Assembly: GCF_001612965.1 (NCBI RefSeq)
Contig: NZ_BDBL01000013.1
Coordinates: 116,972-180,971, forward strand
Source of the DNA: Nocardia kruczakiae NBRC 101016
Lineage (GTDB): Bacteria; Actinomycetota; Actinomycetes; Mycobacteriales; Mycobacteriaceae
DNA: 64,000 bases
Reading direction: 5' to 3'
Shown: piece after piece, positions 9,071 to 17,042 of the stretch
Layout: each line of letters opens with the position of its first letter
Position numbering within the stretch: the first letter of the stretch is position 1
Position numbers and translations under genes: made by a program
Notes under the pieces: generated by a model
Database searches by the model: none
What the model saw: only the letters and a program-made list of their open reading frames with translations
Told to the model about the DNA's origin: nothing

Positions 9071-10126
9071 CTACGGCGTGATGCCGTCGAACTGCATCAC
9101 CCAGTACGGGCTGTTCGTGGTCGTATTCCATTGGGAGACATAGAGCGTGATGTCCGTGGCTGAGCTCGACCGGGGGTGGATGAAGCCGCCGTAGAGTTGT
9201 GGGAAGGTGCGGACCCAGAACTGCCACCACGGTGCCGAGGCGACGATCTGCCGCTTCGGCGCCGTCCAGACGCGGTCGATGGCCGGTGCGGTGCGGGTGG
9301 CGATGCAGGCGCCGGCGACGTCGAAATAGGACATGACCCATGTCCCGGCGATGTTCTTCACGCTCACCTCGCCGATCGGCCCCATCCCGCCGAACAGTGG
9401 CGTCGGGGTGGGATTGCCCCACCGCCAGGCCGAACCGTCGTAACCCCAGTACTCGTACTCGGCGCGGACGGCGATCTGCTGCCACGGCACGCGCATCAGG
9501 ATCGGACCGTTGCGATTGTGGCTGCGTCCCCACTCCTTCGAGACGATATAGAGATAGCCGTCGCCGTTGTTGTTCCCGATGCCGGCGAAGGACTGCATCA
9601 TGAACGGACTCCAGCCGCCGTAGCCGTCACTGCCGTCGTTGGGCCAGACCGCCGCGTAGTCGGTCCAGGTGGCGCCGTCGTCGTCGGAGTAGGCCAGCCC
9701 GCAGAACAGCGCACCGTAGCGATCGTCGGAGACGCCCCAGTCGTGAACACTGGTGTAGGTCAGCCACGTTCGCCCGTTCGGATCGACGAACGCGTCGTTG
9801 GGAATCCGGCTGACCTCGAACCCGTAACCGTTGTCGGCATTGTGCGTGTAGGTGAGGGCCTGTCGCGCCGGCCCGCCACCGGGGGTCGCGGAGAAGGTGG
9901 TGGTCGCGTCCGGGAGGTCGGAGCTGAACAGCAGCACGGGCGAGCCGAGCCACGTGCCCGACCCCTGACTGTCACCGGTGAACGTGTCACCGAAGACGAA
10001 ACCCGACCGGCCCGGCGCGAAATGTTCTCGGTCGTAAGGGATTCCGAGATCCGTGCCACCTACTCCGAATTGTCTCGCCGTACTTCCGGCGAACCCGGTG
10101 AGCGGCGTCCCCCAGTGCGTCGCCAT
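9071..10126 (-). CDS. DUF4185 protein, predicted GH183-type endo-D-arabinanase
   Basis: This protein has 351 residues, with no signal peptide. The N-terminal GVGGTDLGIPYD and FVFGDTFTGD, and later SFAGIGNNNGDGYLYIVS and GPIGEVSVKNIAGTWVMSYFD (split by family blades), fit the sialidase-like propeller of DUF4185. Members of this family from mycobacteria, their phages and gut bacteria are endo-acting arabinofuranosidases that cut the D-arabinan of arabinogalactan (family GH183). The ATG at 10126 is chosen; it lies 8 nt after the stop of the 111-residue gene, in a three-gene unit with the GH25-like muramidase. Activity on arabinan is inference. Confidence 0.75.
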   Translation of the reverse strand: MATHWGTPLTGFAGSTARQFGVGGTDLGIPYDREHFAPGRSGFVFGDTFTGDSQGSGTWLGSPVLLFSSDLPDATTTFSATPGGGPARQALTYTHNADNGYGFEVSRIPNDAFVDPNGRTWLTYTSVHDWGVSDDRYGALFCGLAYSDDDGATWTDYAAVWPNDGSDGYGGWSPFMMQSFAGIGNNNGDGYLYIVSKEWGRSHNRNGPILMRVPWQQIAVRAEYEYWGYDGSAWRWGNPTPTPLFGGMGPIGEVSVKNIAGTWVMSYFDVAGACIATRTAPAIDRVWTAPKRQIVASAPWWQFWVRTFPQLYGGFIHPRSSSATDITLYVSQWNTTTNSPYWVMQFDGITP

Positions 10127-10133
10127 CGCCGGC

Positions 10134-10469
10134 TCATGCCGGGGCGGCGAGGACGAATCGCGTCCATGCCGCGGCTCGGTTGGCGTTGTCGGTGCACACC
10201 TTCCCGGTGGTGAGGTCGATGGCGTACACGCAGCCGTCGGGGACCCCGCCGTTGAAGGTGGCGAACCAGGCCGTCGGCCCGGCTTGCGGTGTGGCACAGG
10301 CTGCCACGTCGGCGAAAGCCCCTTCCGGGAACGTGATCTCGGCGGCCGTGGCGGTGGTGAGGGCGGCCAGGGTGCCGCCCTCGGCGGCGGCCGTCGCCGC
10401 CGCCCGGACCTGCGGCACGCAGTCGGTGATCACGAAGAAGCGGCCGTTCGTACTGGCGATTGTCGGCAT
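10134..10469 (-). CDS. Small Cys-containing protein of the lytic cassette
   Basis: I do not recognise this 111-residue protein. It has four Cys residues (in TDCVPQV, AACATPQ, DGCVYAI and KVCTDNA) and Ala-rich helices, but no signal peptide or membrane segment, so it is not an obvious holin. It lies between the muramidase and arabinanase genes in the same orientation, and its ATG has CGGAG 8 nt upstream. A binding or accessory role for one of the neighbouring hydrolases is possible but unproven. Confidence 0.65.
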   Translation of the reverse strand: MPTIASTNGRFFVITDCVPQVRAAATAAAEGGTLAALTTATAAEITFPEGAFADVAACATPQAGPTAWFATFNGGVPDGCVYAIDLTTGKVCTDNANRAAAWTRFVLAAPA

Positions 10470-10483
10470 GCGAATACTCCGTC

Positions 10484-10517
10484 GGGGGGCTTTACGGGGT
10501 GGGGGGCTTTACGGGTT
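10484..10517. repeat. 17-bp tandem duplication at the muramidase stop codon
   Basis: Two adjacent copies of a 17-bp unit beginning GGGGGGCTTTACGGG differ at one base. The second copy holds the stop codon of the GH25-like gene, and the first extends toward the 111-residue gene. It looks like a recent slippage duplication. Confidence 0.7.
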
Positions 10518-11459
10518 GGGAGGCTGGAAGCCGGCGATATCGAGTTTCTGCCCGATGGCCGCGATGGCGTCGACCAGGGACCAGCCGCCCAGCTGCGGCC
10601 AGCCGGCGCCCTGCAGTCCGCGCATCTGGATCCACTCGTCGCGGATGCGGCCGTCGGAGTCACGCGGCAATGGCACCTGGGTGGGCCCCGGCGGCGCCGC
10701 GAAACCAGGCAGACCGAGGGTCTGTCCCACACTGGCGACACCGTCGACGAGCGTGTGGCCGGCCAGTTGCGGCCAGCCGTTCCCGCCGATGCCCATGAAC
10801 TGAATCCACATGTCGGTCACCGGATCCGTGGCCACCGTGCCGACCCCGACCTGATTGGCGAAATCCTCCGGTGAGAACCCGTCGGCGGAGTTCATATCGC
10901 AGTTGCCGAAGGGCGAGGCGCCCTCGGGCAGGCCGCCGCCGTAACCCTGGCCGTCGGTGTACTGGTGCGCGATCTGGCCGGGCAGGTTCGGATTTCTGCC
11001 GTAACCGGCGCCGATCATGTTCAGGCCGTCCGGGCGCACCGGCCACATACTGTCGAAATCCGGGCGGTTGGCGTAGCCGATGACCCGCCGGGTCGAACCC
11101 AGCCAATCGGCCAGCCGCCAGTACGCGCGGTTGATGCCGTCCGATTGATCGCCACCGGGATTGCCGCCCGATTCCACATCGATCATCGTGATCATCTTCG
11201 GATGCGGACCGCCCGCCTGACCGACCATGCTCCGGTGGGTGTCGACGGTATCGAGCCAGTTCGGCCGCCAGTAGAAGTAGACGATGAAGCAGGCGATGCG
11301 TCCGGAATCGGCGGCCCGGGCCGCCCACGAATAGTTCGAATAGAAGTTGTGGTCCTGATAGGTCCCGTCGTTGGAACGGAACGAGAAGAGCTGATACGGA
11401 TACGAGTCGTCGACCGGCACTTGGAACTCGGACACGTCGGCGAAAAGGGAATCGACCAT
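10509..11459 (-). CDS. GH25-like muramidase (phage endolysin type) with C-terminal tandem repeats
   Basis: This 316-residue protein starts FADVSEFQVPVDDSYPY as phage LysA GH25-like lysins do. The strand IDVESG (D94, E96) supplies the DxE acidic pair of GH25 lysozymes, and IAHQYTDG with CDMNSADG closes the barrel near residue 195. Residues 216-253 and 274-311 are two copies of a repeat of pattern WIQxxGxxGxGWPQL..LVD...IGQ, probably a wall-binding module. It has no signal peptide. The ATG at 11459 has GGAGGGG close upstream; a TTG at 11471 is the alternative. It should cut the MurNAc-GlcNAc glycan. Confidence 0.8.
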   Translation of the reverse strand: MVDSLFADVSEFQVPVDDSYPYQLFSFRSNDGTYQDHNFYSNYSWAARAADSGRIACFIVYFYWRPNWLDTVDTHRSMVGQAGGPHPKMITMIDVESGGNPGGDQSDGINRAYWRLADWLGSTRRVIGYANRPDFDSMWPVRPDGLNMIGAGYGRNPNLPGQIAHQYTDGQGYGGGLPEGASPFGNCDMNSADGFSPEDFANQVGVGTVATDPVTDMWIQFMGIGGNGWPQLAGHTLVDGVASVGQTLGLPGFAAPPGPTQVPLPRDSDGRIRDEWIQMRGLQGAGWPQLGGWSLVDAIAAIGQKLDIAGFQPPNP

Positions 11460-11616
11460 ATTCCCCTCCAAGAGTCGACCGGTCCTCGGCAGGACCGGGT
11501 TTCGAGTGGGTGGCTATCTCATTGTCCGAGGCTACGCCTGTCTCGTCATCGATAGTGCGGTTCTCGTGACCGCGTCGTAATCGACGGTCCCCCAACGAAA
11601 CCCGTCGAAGATCGAA

Positions 11617-12234
11617 TTACCGCCCCTCGGCGCCCGGCACGAGGGCGCGGACCCGCAGCTGGTGCGTAGTCATTTGTCCGTTACCGCACGCCGTCGCCGC
11701 ACGGTCGAGATACAGCGATGCGGTGTTGTCGGGCGGGTAGATTCGCAGTCCCGGCACGTCGACGGGCCCGCACTGGTCGGCCGGAATGTTGTGCACGTCG
11801 ACCGCGAACACCAGCGCCGAAGCCTGGCCGCCGGGTGCCAGCTGAACCGGTCCGGACGCACTCCCGTCGCGGGCGGCCGGGGCGCCGACGGGCGAGCTGT
11901 CGGGGCCGGCGGCATAGGAGACACCCGGGAAACCCTCCAGGACGCACGAGCCGGAACCGTTGTTGGTGAACACGATCGGAAATGCGACAGTTCCGGCGGC
12001 GGCGGTCGAGGGGCCCAGCGCGGCCGCGAGATCGGATGTCCGGCATTGTGGCGCAACGGCATTCGCAGCACGGGTGGGCGGGGTACCATCGTACGAAGGT
12101 ACCGAACCCACGTGCAGGGCCGGGGCCGCGCTCGTATTCGGAGTGTCCGGCGCCGACTGGTCCGATCCGCAGCCCGCGACGGTCACAGCCGCGGCCGCGG
12201 TGAGCGACCACCACGCCATCCGCCTTCTTTTCAC
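11617..12234 (-). CDS. DUF4232 lipoprotein
   Basis: This 205-residue exported protein has a type II signal peptide: MKRRRMAWW, a hydrophobic stretch, then the lipobox VAGC at about residues 18-21. A Ser/Thr/Pro linker follows, then a DUF4232 domain with TVAFPIVFTNNGSGSCVLEGFPG (shortened: TNNGSGSCVL, GFPGVSY) and APGGQASALVFAVD. Paired Cys residues probably form disulfides. The function of DUF4232 is unknown. It lies between the muramidase and the divergent LysB-like gene and belongs to the host surface proteome. Confidence 0.8.
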   Translation of the reverse strand: MKRRRMAWWSLTAAAAVTVAGCGSDQSAPDTPNTSAAPALHVGSVPSYDGTPPTRAANAVAPQCRTSDLAAALGPSTAAAGTVAFPIVFTNNGSGSCVLEGFPGVSYAAGPDSSPVGAPAARDGSASGPVQLAPGGQASALVFAVDVHNIPADQCGPVDVPGLRIYPPDNTASLYLDRAATACGNGQMTTHQLRVRALVPGAEGR

Positions 12235-12308
12235 AACTCCCGACCGTACTCGGTTCGGGGCCGACCGTGGAAGATCCGTCGAAGTTCGTCGCGGGCAAGG
12301 AGAACCCG

Positions 12309-13106
12309 ATGATCGACATCATCACGTTGCGTGGAACCGGAGAGCCGCGGAACGCGGACGGCAGCCCTGCGGGGATGCTGGCCGCGGTCACCGATCTGCT
12401 CTCGACCGACAGCTTCAGCTTCTTCGAACCCGACTGGCCCGCCTCCGTCGGGCCGGATCCGAATCTGTGGGGCCCGTCGCTGGACACCTCGGTCCGGCTG
12501 GGCACCGCCGCGGGCGTCGAGGCGATCCAGCAGTCGCCGAATGTCTGTGCGCTGCTGAGTTATTCGCTCGGCGGCATCTGCGCGAGCCGAATCCTCGAGG
12601 GGGTGGCCCGGGGGGAGTACACCAACACCGACGGCAGCCCCCTCGAGATCGCCTTCGCCGTCTTCATCGCCAACCCACTGCGCAAGGCCGGCGATTCGGT
12701 GAACAACCTGTGCCCGCCCCCGACATTCGGCCTGCACGGCCAGCACGGCGCCTGGCCCGCGGCGGTCGCGACACGGGAGTACGCGAACCCGGGCGACATC
12801 ATCACCGCCTCCCCGGCCGACTCGCCGCTGCGCATCATCGACGTGGGAATCTCACCGTTCTCGTTCGTCGAGGGGGCCCGCTTCGGCAACGCGACTTATC
12901 TCATCTTCGCGCAGCTGTTGCAGTTCCTGATGTCGAATCCGGTGGCCAACCTGCAACGCTTCGCCACCGCCGTCAACGGTGTGATCGGTTATCTCACCCC
13001 GTATCCCGACGGTCAGCACGTGCTGTACCCGGCACACGACATGCCGGGCACCGGTGTCACCTGGACCACGGCCGCGGCCGAGTGGATCACGGCGAATTTC
13101 GCGTAG
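12309..13106 (+). CDS. LysB-like alpha/beta hydrolase, predicted mycolyl-arabinogalactan esterase
   Basis: This protein has 265 residues and no signal peptide. The N-terminus MIDIITLRGTGEP is typical of mycobacteriophage LysB and cutinase-like esterases. The nucleophile elbow is LSYSLGG (Ser86; the first Gly of GXSXG is Ser). Likely Asp163 is in PGDIITASPADS, and His237 or His243 is in GQHVLYPAHDMPG. Phage LysB cleaves the ester between mycolic acids and arabinogalactan. The ATG at 12309 has AAGGAG 6 nt upstream and beats the ATG at 12267. It ends 5 bp from the convergent sigma gene. Confidence 0.75.
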   Translation: MIDIITLRGTGEPRNADGSPAGMLAAVTDLLSTDSFSFFEPDWPASVGPDPNLWGPSLDTSVRLGTAAGVEAIQQSPNVCALLSYSLGGICASRILEGVARGEYTNTDGSPLEIAFAVFIANPLRKAGDSVNNLCPPPTFGLHGQHGAWPAAVATREYANPGDIITASPADSPLRIIDVGISPFSFVEGARFGNATYLIFAQLLQFLMSNPVANLQRFATAVNGVIGYLTPYPDGQHVLYPAHDMPGTGVTWTTAAAEWITANFA

Positions 13107-13110
13107 GAGG

Positions 13111-13962
13111 TCACGCCACCGCGCGCAGGTGCCGGGGGCGCGCGGGTTCGGCGAGAGCCTGTTCGCGCAGCCCCGAGAGCACCCGGCTGAGAATCCGCGA
13201 GACCTGCATCTGCGAGATGCCGTGCAGCGCAGCGATCTCGGACTGGGTCTTGCTCTCGTAGAAACGCTGGATCAAGATCTTGCGTTCCTGCTCGGGCAGG
13301 GCCTCGATCAGCGGCTTCACCGTGATCGCGTCCTCGGTGAACTCGTAGCGCGGTTCGTCGACCGCCAGCCGGGCCCCCAGCGGCGTCGGGCTGTCGCTCT
13401 CGGCGGACTGGGTTTCGTCGAGCGAGTCGCACAGGTAGCTGTTGGCCGCCACGGTCGCCTGCACGACCTCCTCGACCGGGACGTCGAGAGCGCGGGCGAG
13501 CTCATGACTGCTGGGCTCGCGACCGAGTTGCTGGGACAGCACCAGGCTCTGCTGGGAGATGCGGGCGCGCAGCTCCTTCATCCGGCGCGGCACCTTCACC
13601 GCCCATCCGCTGTCACGGAAATACCGCCGCACCTCCCCCATGATCGTCGGCACGGCGAAGCCCAGGAACGGTGCGCCCCGGGACACGTCGTACCGGTCCA
13701 CCGACAGCACCAGCGCGAGGTTCGCGACCTGCTGCAGATCCTCCCGCGACTGGCCGCGGCCCTCGTACCGGCGGGCGATGTGGGCGGCCAGCGGCATGCA
13801 GTCGGCGATGATCTGCTCCCGCAGCCGGGCGCGGCGCGGGTCGGTGGCCTCCAGTTCGGCCAGCGCACGGAAGGAATCTTCGATCCCGTCATAGGAATTG
13901 CGGCCACCGTCGTCGCGAGCGGTAGCGGACCGGGTCGAGGCAGCAGTGGTATCGGTGCTCAT
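13111..13962 (-). CDS. SigF/SigB-type stress sigma factor
   Basis: This 283-residue sigma-70 factor is of the B/F/G group. Region 2 has GRGQSREDLQQVANLALV, RYDVSRGAPFLGFAVPTIMG and EVRRYFRDSGW; region 3 has RMKELRARI; region 4 has LPEQERKILIQRFYESKTQSEIA followed by GISQMQVSRIL. Members direct general stress and stationary-phase promoters and are usually controlled by anti-sigma factors, none of which is adjacent. The ATG at 13962 has GGAG about 7 nt upstream. A SigF-like promoter precedes it at 14003-14027, suggesting autoregulation. Confidence 0.88.
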   Translation of the reverse strand: MSTDTTAASTRSATARDDGGRNSYDGIEDSFRALAELEATDPRRARLREQIIADCMPLAAHIARRYEGRGQSREDLQQVANLALVLSVDRYDVSRGAPFLGFAVPTIMGEVRRYFRDSGWAVKVPRRMKELRARISQQSLVLSQQLGREPSSHELARALDVPVEEVVQATVAANSYLCDSLDETQSAESDSPTPLGARLAVDEPRYEFTEDAITVKPLIEALPEQERKILIQRFYESKTQSEIAALHGISQMQVSRILSRVLSGLREQALAEPARPRHLRAVA

Positions 13963-14002
13963 GATCGTCTCCGCAGCTTCCGTATGAACCATGCCGCCCT
14001 GG

Positions 14003-14027
14003 GTATCCGCGACTCGCAGGCTCAAAC
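14003..14027 (-). promoter_or_regulatory. SigF-type promoter of the sigma gene
   Basis: On the minus strand GTTT (14027-14024) is followed after 15 nt by GGATAC (14008-14003), close to the SigF consensus GTTT-N15/17-GGGTAT. It lies 40 nt upstream of the start. Confidence 0.5.
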
Positions 14028-14098
14028 AAGAAATTCCGGCCGAATCCGTCGCGGGCGACGGCGGTGGCATCCGTGCCGCGATGTGCTGTACTTGCCGG

Positions 14099-15076
14099 GT
14101 GAGCGAGTCTGGTGAGTCGACCGACGTGGTCGACGCGGTGGTCGAAACAACTCTTCTCGGTGGTCCCCGCCGCTACACCCGCGCTCAGGTGGCCGAGCTG
14201 TCCGGTGTCTCGGTCGACAGCGCCCGCAAACTGTGGATCGCCTTGGGCTTCCCGGCCGCGGCGAGCGACGACGAGGCGGCGTTCACCGACGCCGACGTCG
14301 CCGCGGTCCGCACCTTCTGCGCACTGGGCCCGGCCTCGAATGTCAACGAGCAGAATCAGATTGCCGCCGCCCGCACCCTCGGACAGTCGATGGCGCGACT
14401 GGCCGAATGGCAGGCGGATCTGATCACCCGCGAACTCGGCGCCGGCACCGATGCCGAGGCCACCGCCCACGCCATCGAGGTGCTCACCGATCTGCAGCAG
14501 TACGCGTGGCGGCGGCATCTGGCCGCGGCGCTGAGCCGATCCCTCGAATCCGACGGCGCCGAACGGCAATTACTCGTCGGATTCGCCGATATGGCCGGTT
14601 ACACCCGGCTGTCGCGGCACCTGGACCCCGACGAGCTGACCGATCTGCTGGAGGCGTTCGAAACCGCCACCACCGAGGCGATCACCGCCCAGGGCGGCTG
14701 GGTGATCAAGAACGTGGGCGACGAAGTGATGTTCGCCGTCGACGATCCGCACCGGGGCGCGCGCATCGCGCTGGACCTGCACGTGGCGATCGGCCGGGCG
14801 GCACAGACGATTTCGGAGATGCCCCAGATCCGGGTGGGCCTGGCCTACGGGCCGGTGCTGACCCGCTTCGGCGATCTCTACGGCACCGTGGTCAACACCG
14901 CCGCCCGGCTGACCGGCGTCGCCCGTCCCGGAACGGTGCTCGTGGACGACGGCGCGGCCGCGGCCCTGGCCGGCGACACCGAATTCTCCCTGCGGCACCT
15001 ACGCAGCGTGCGTGTCAAGGGATTCTCCCGCCTGCGTTCGCACGTGCTGCGGGAGCGGCAGCGCAGACAGCGCTGA
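14099..15076 (+). CDS. Class III adenylate cyclase
   Basis: This soluble protein has 325 residues. Residues 1-150 form an N-terminal regulatory region that begins with a MerR-like helical stretch (YTRAQVAELSGVSVDSARKLW). Residues 155-320 are the cyclase catalytic domain. Expected residues are visible: metal-binding D164 (FADMAGYT) and D208 (KNVGDE), substrate-specifying K204 and D259, and transition-state N266 and R270 (VVNTAARLTG). It should make cAMP as a homodimer and resembles mycobacterial Rv1264/Rv2212-type cyclases. The GTG start at 14099 is divergent from the sigma gene. Confidence 0.88.
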   Translation: MSESGESTDVVDAVVETTLLGGPRRYTRAQVAELSGVSVDSARKLWIALGFPAAASDDEAAFTDADVAAVRTFCALGPASNVNEQNQIAAARTLGQSMARLAEWQADLITRELGAGTDAEATAHAIEVLTDLQQYAWRRHLAAALSRSLESDGAERQLLVGFADMAGYTRLSRHLDPDELTDLLEAFETATTEAITAQGGWVIKNVGDEVMFAVDDPHRGARIALDLHVAIGRAAQTISEMPQIRVGLAYGPVLTRFGDLYGTVVNTAARLTGVARPGTVLVDDGAAAALAGDTEFSLRHLRSVRVKGFSRLRSHVLRERQRRQR

Positions 15077-15079
15077 TCC

Positions 15080-15889
15080 TCAGGTCGCCGAGGCCGCCGA
15101 CGCGATCACATCGGCCACCGCGGCGGGCTGCGAGACGAGCGCCACATGCGACGCCTGCACCTCGCTGGTGTGCGCGCCGATCCGGCCGGCCATCCACCGT
15201 TGCGCGGCGGGCGGAATCACGGTGTCGTTCGCGGAGACCAGATACCAGCTCGGCGTGCTCGACCACGAGGGCTGCCCGGACAGCTCGATATTCGCCGACA
15301 CCGCGAGGGACTTCTGGTGGGCGAGCATGGTGGCCGCCGTCGCATCGCTGACATCGGGAGCGAACACCTGATGGAACGACGCGTCGGCGATGTAGGCGTC
15401 GAGGTTGCGGCCGACGGCGTTGGTCGGATCGTCGACGATCTTCATCTGCAGTGCGGGCGGCAGCAATTGGCTACCGGGGAAGCGGATCGGGTCCAGCGCC
15501 AGCGCCACCGGCTCGCCCTGCGCCGGCGCGAACGCCGCCACGAACACGAGCGCCTGCACGTTCGGATTATGGATGTTGGTGATCACGGCGCCGCCGTAGG
15601 AGTGGCCGACCAGGACCACCGGGCCGGAGATGCCGGCGACGGTCTTCTCGACCGACGCGGCGTCGTAGGCGGGTCCGCGCAGCGGATTCTCGGGCACCAC
15701 CACCGGATAACCCCGCGCCCGCAAATTCCCGGCGACCGCATCCCAGCTGGTGGTGTCGGCGAAGGCCCCGTGCACCAGCACGATCGTCGGCATGGTCTGG
15801 GCATTCGCGGGTCCGAGTGCCGCCACGACGAAACCGGCGATAAGCGCGAACACGATCGACACGGCTTGCGCGAAACGGGTGATTCTCAT
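15080..15889 (-). CDS. Secreted alpha/beta hydrolase
   Basis: This 269-residue protein starts with a Sec signal (MRITRFAQAVSIVFALIAG, then a hydrophobic run ending near ANAQT). The fold has IVLVHGAFADTTSWD, the oxyanion region and the nucleophile motif VGHSYGG. The Asp is likely in SANDTVIP, and the His in ASHVALVSQP. It resembles the AB-hydrolase family of small esterases and haloperoxidase relatives; the substrate is unknown. The ATG at 15889 has AAGGGA 8 nt upstream, and the ATG at 15904 is possible. Its stop is 4 bp from the end of the cyclase gene. Confidence 0.8.
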   Translation of the reverse strand: MRITRFAQAVSIVFALIAGFVVAALGPANAQTMPTIVLVHGAFADTTSWDAVAGNLRARGYPVVVPENPLRGPAYDAASVEKTVAGISGPVVLVGHSYGGAVITNIHNPNVQALVFVAAFAPAQGEPVALALDPIRFPGSQLLPPALQMKIVDDPTNAVGRNLDAYIADASFHQVFAPDVSDATAATMLAHQKSLAVSANIELSGQPSWSSTPSWYLVSANDTVIPPAAQRWMAGRIGAHTSEVQASHVALVSQPAAVADVIASAASAT

Positions 15890-16014
15890 GGCGTGTCCCT
15901 TCATCGCTGCGCCGGCGGGCAGGTGCACACAACCGGCAATCAATGGGCAAAGGCGACCTGGCAGCGACGATAGCGCTCTCGCCACGCACCGGCAGCGGTT
16001 CGGGGAAGATCCGC

Positions 16015-16761
16015 TCAGCCGGCCTCGAAGCGGGTGGCGATGTCGGCGGCCGTCACCTTGGCCAGCTCGACGAACAACGGGAGTCGCTGGGGGATCATCA
16101 GCGCCGTGGGCCCGCGCAGTCCGAGCGCGAAACGGCAGTCGCCGTCGCGGGTGAGGATCGGCAGGCCGATGGTCCGAAATCCCGGATCCAGTTCCTCGTC
16201 GTTGTAGGCGTAACCGCGTGCGAGCGTGCGATCCAGTTCGGCACGGAGTTCGCCCGGGGAGGAGACCGACCGGGCGGTGCCCTCGTCGTAGGTGAGGGTG
16301 GCCAGGACCTCGTCGGGGGCGCCCGACCAGGCGAGCAGGGCCTTGCCCAGCGCGCTCGCGTGCAGGGGCAGGCGGACTCCCATCAGCCGATGTCCGTCGG
16401 TCTCCCGCCAGCGGCTGGTGCCGAGCAGGACGGCATGAATGCTGTGGCGGATCGCGACCGACGCGCTGGCGCCCGTGGTCGCCGCGAGCTGTTCCAGGCT
16501 CGGCTCGGCGAGATAGATGCGGTGCTGGCGGTAGGCGATCTGACCGTATTCGGCGAGCGCGCCGCCCATGCGATAGCGGCTCGAGGCCTCGTCCTTCTCC
16601 AGGAAGCCCGCCTGCACCAGCGCGGTGAGCAGGCGGTGGGTGGTGCTCACCGCCAAGCCCTGCTGACGGGCGACTTCCGATACGCCGCGTTCGTCGCCGT
16701 CACGGAAACAGTCGAGGACCGACAGCGCGCGGGTGACGGTCTGCACTCCGGAGGCTTCCAC
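16015..16761 (-). CDS. IclR-family regulator of the organosulfur operon
   Basis: This regulator has 248 residues. The N-terminal winged helix (TVTRALSVLDCF, VSEVARQQGLAVSTTHRLL, GFLEKD) is followed by an IclR effector domain with GVRLPLHASALGKALLA and the C-terminal GLPILTRDGDCRFALGLRG. It is divergent from the eight-gene organosulfur operon that starts at 17043, and the shared region carries repeated dyads, so it most likely controls that operon. The effector is unknown; a sulfonate or pathway intermediate would fit. Confidence 0.85.
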   Translation of the reverse strand: MEASGVQTVTRALSVLDCFRDGDERGVSEVARQQGLAVSTTHRLLTALVQAGFLEKDEASSRYRMGGALAEYGQIAYRQHRIYLAEPSLEQLAATTGASASVAIRHSIHAVLLGTSRWRETDGHRLMGVRLPLHASALGKALLAWSGAPDEVLATLTYDEGTARSVSSPGELRAELDRTLARGYAYNDEELDPGFRTIGLPILTRDGDCRFALGLRGPTALMIPQRLPLFVELAKVTAADIATRFEAG

Positions 16762-16806
16762 GCCGGGGACGGTAACACAGGAAGCACGCCCGCACCCCCT
16801 CGTTCA

Positions 16807-17029
16807 TTCCACTATTCGGAAACCTAACCCGCACCGACTTCGGATCACGCTGCGCGAAAAGTCGCGTCGATCAGGCTGATTGGCCAGTACAGAGGACTCG
16901 TGCGCCGGAATACACCCGGAGCCGAGGTTTCGTCAAGCCTTCCGATCCTCGGAAAGCATTACCTCGTAACGAGGTCCGTCCGTCCCTACTGTCGCTGGAT
17001 ATCACTCGACTTCGGTCCCCGATTCGGAA
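16807..17029. promoter_or_regulatory. Candidate IclR operators (TTCC-N5-TCGGAA repeats)
   Basis: TTCCACTATTCGGAA is at 16807-16821 and TTCCGATCCTCGGAA at 16940-16954; the second is a perfect dyad. A partial third copy ends in TCGGAA at 17015-17029. A separate perfect dyad, ACCTCG-TAA-CGAGGT, lies at 16961-16975. All are in the 281-nt region between iclR and the operon, which is otherwise non-coding. Confidence 0.5.
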
Positions 17030-17042
17030 GAGGTGCTCCACG

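Noticed and set aside
10127..10297. Longer DUF4185 protein starting at 10297
   Set aside because: The extra residues overlap the 111-residue gene in another frame and show no signal peptide. The ATG at 10126 follows that gene's stop closely.
9071..13106. A complete prophage
   Set aside because: Apart from lysin-like genes there is no integrase, terminase, capsid, tail or holin gene, and no attachment-site repeat was seen.
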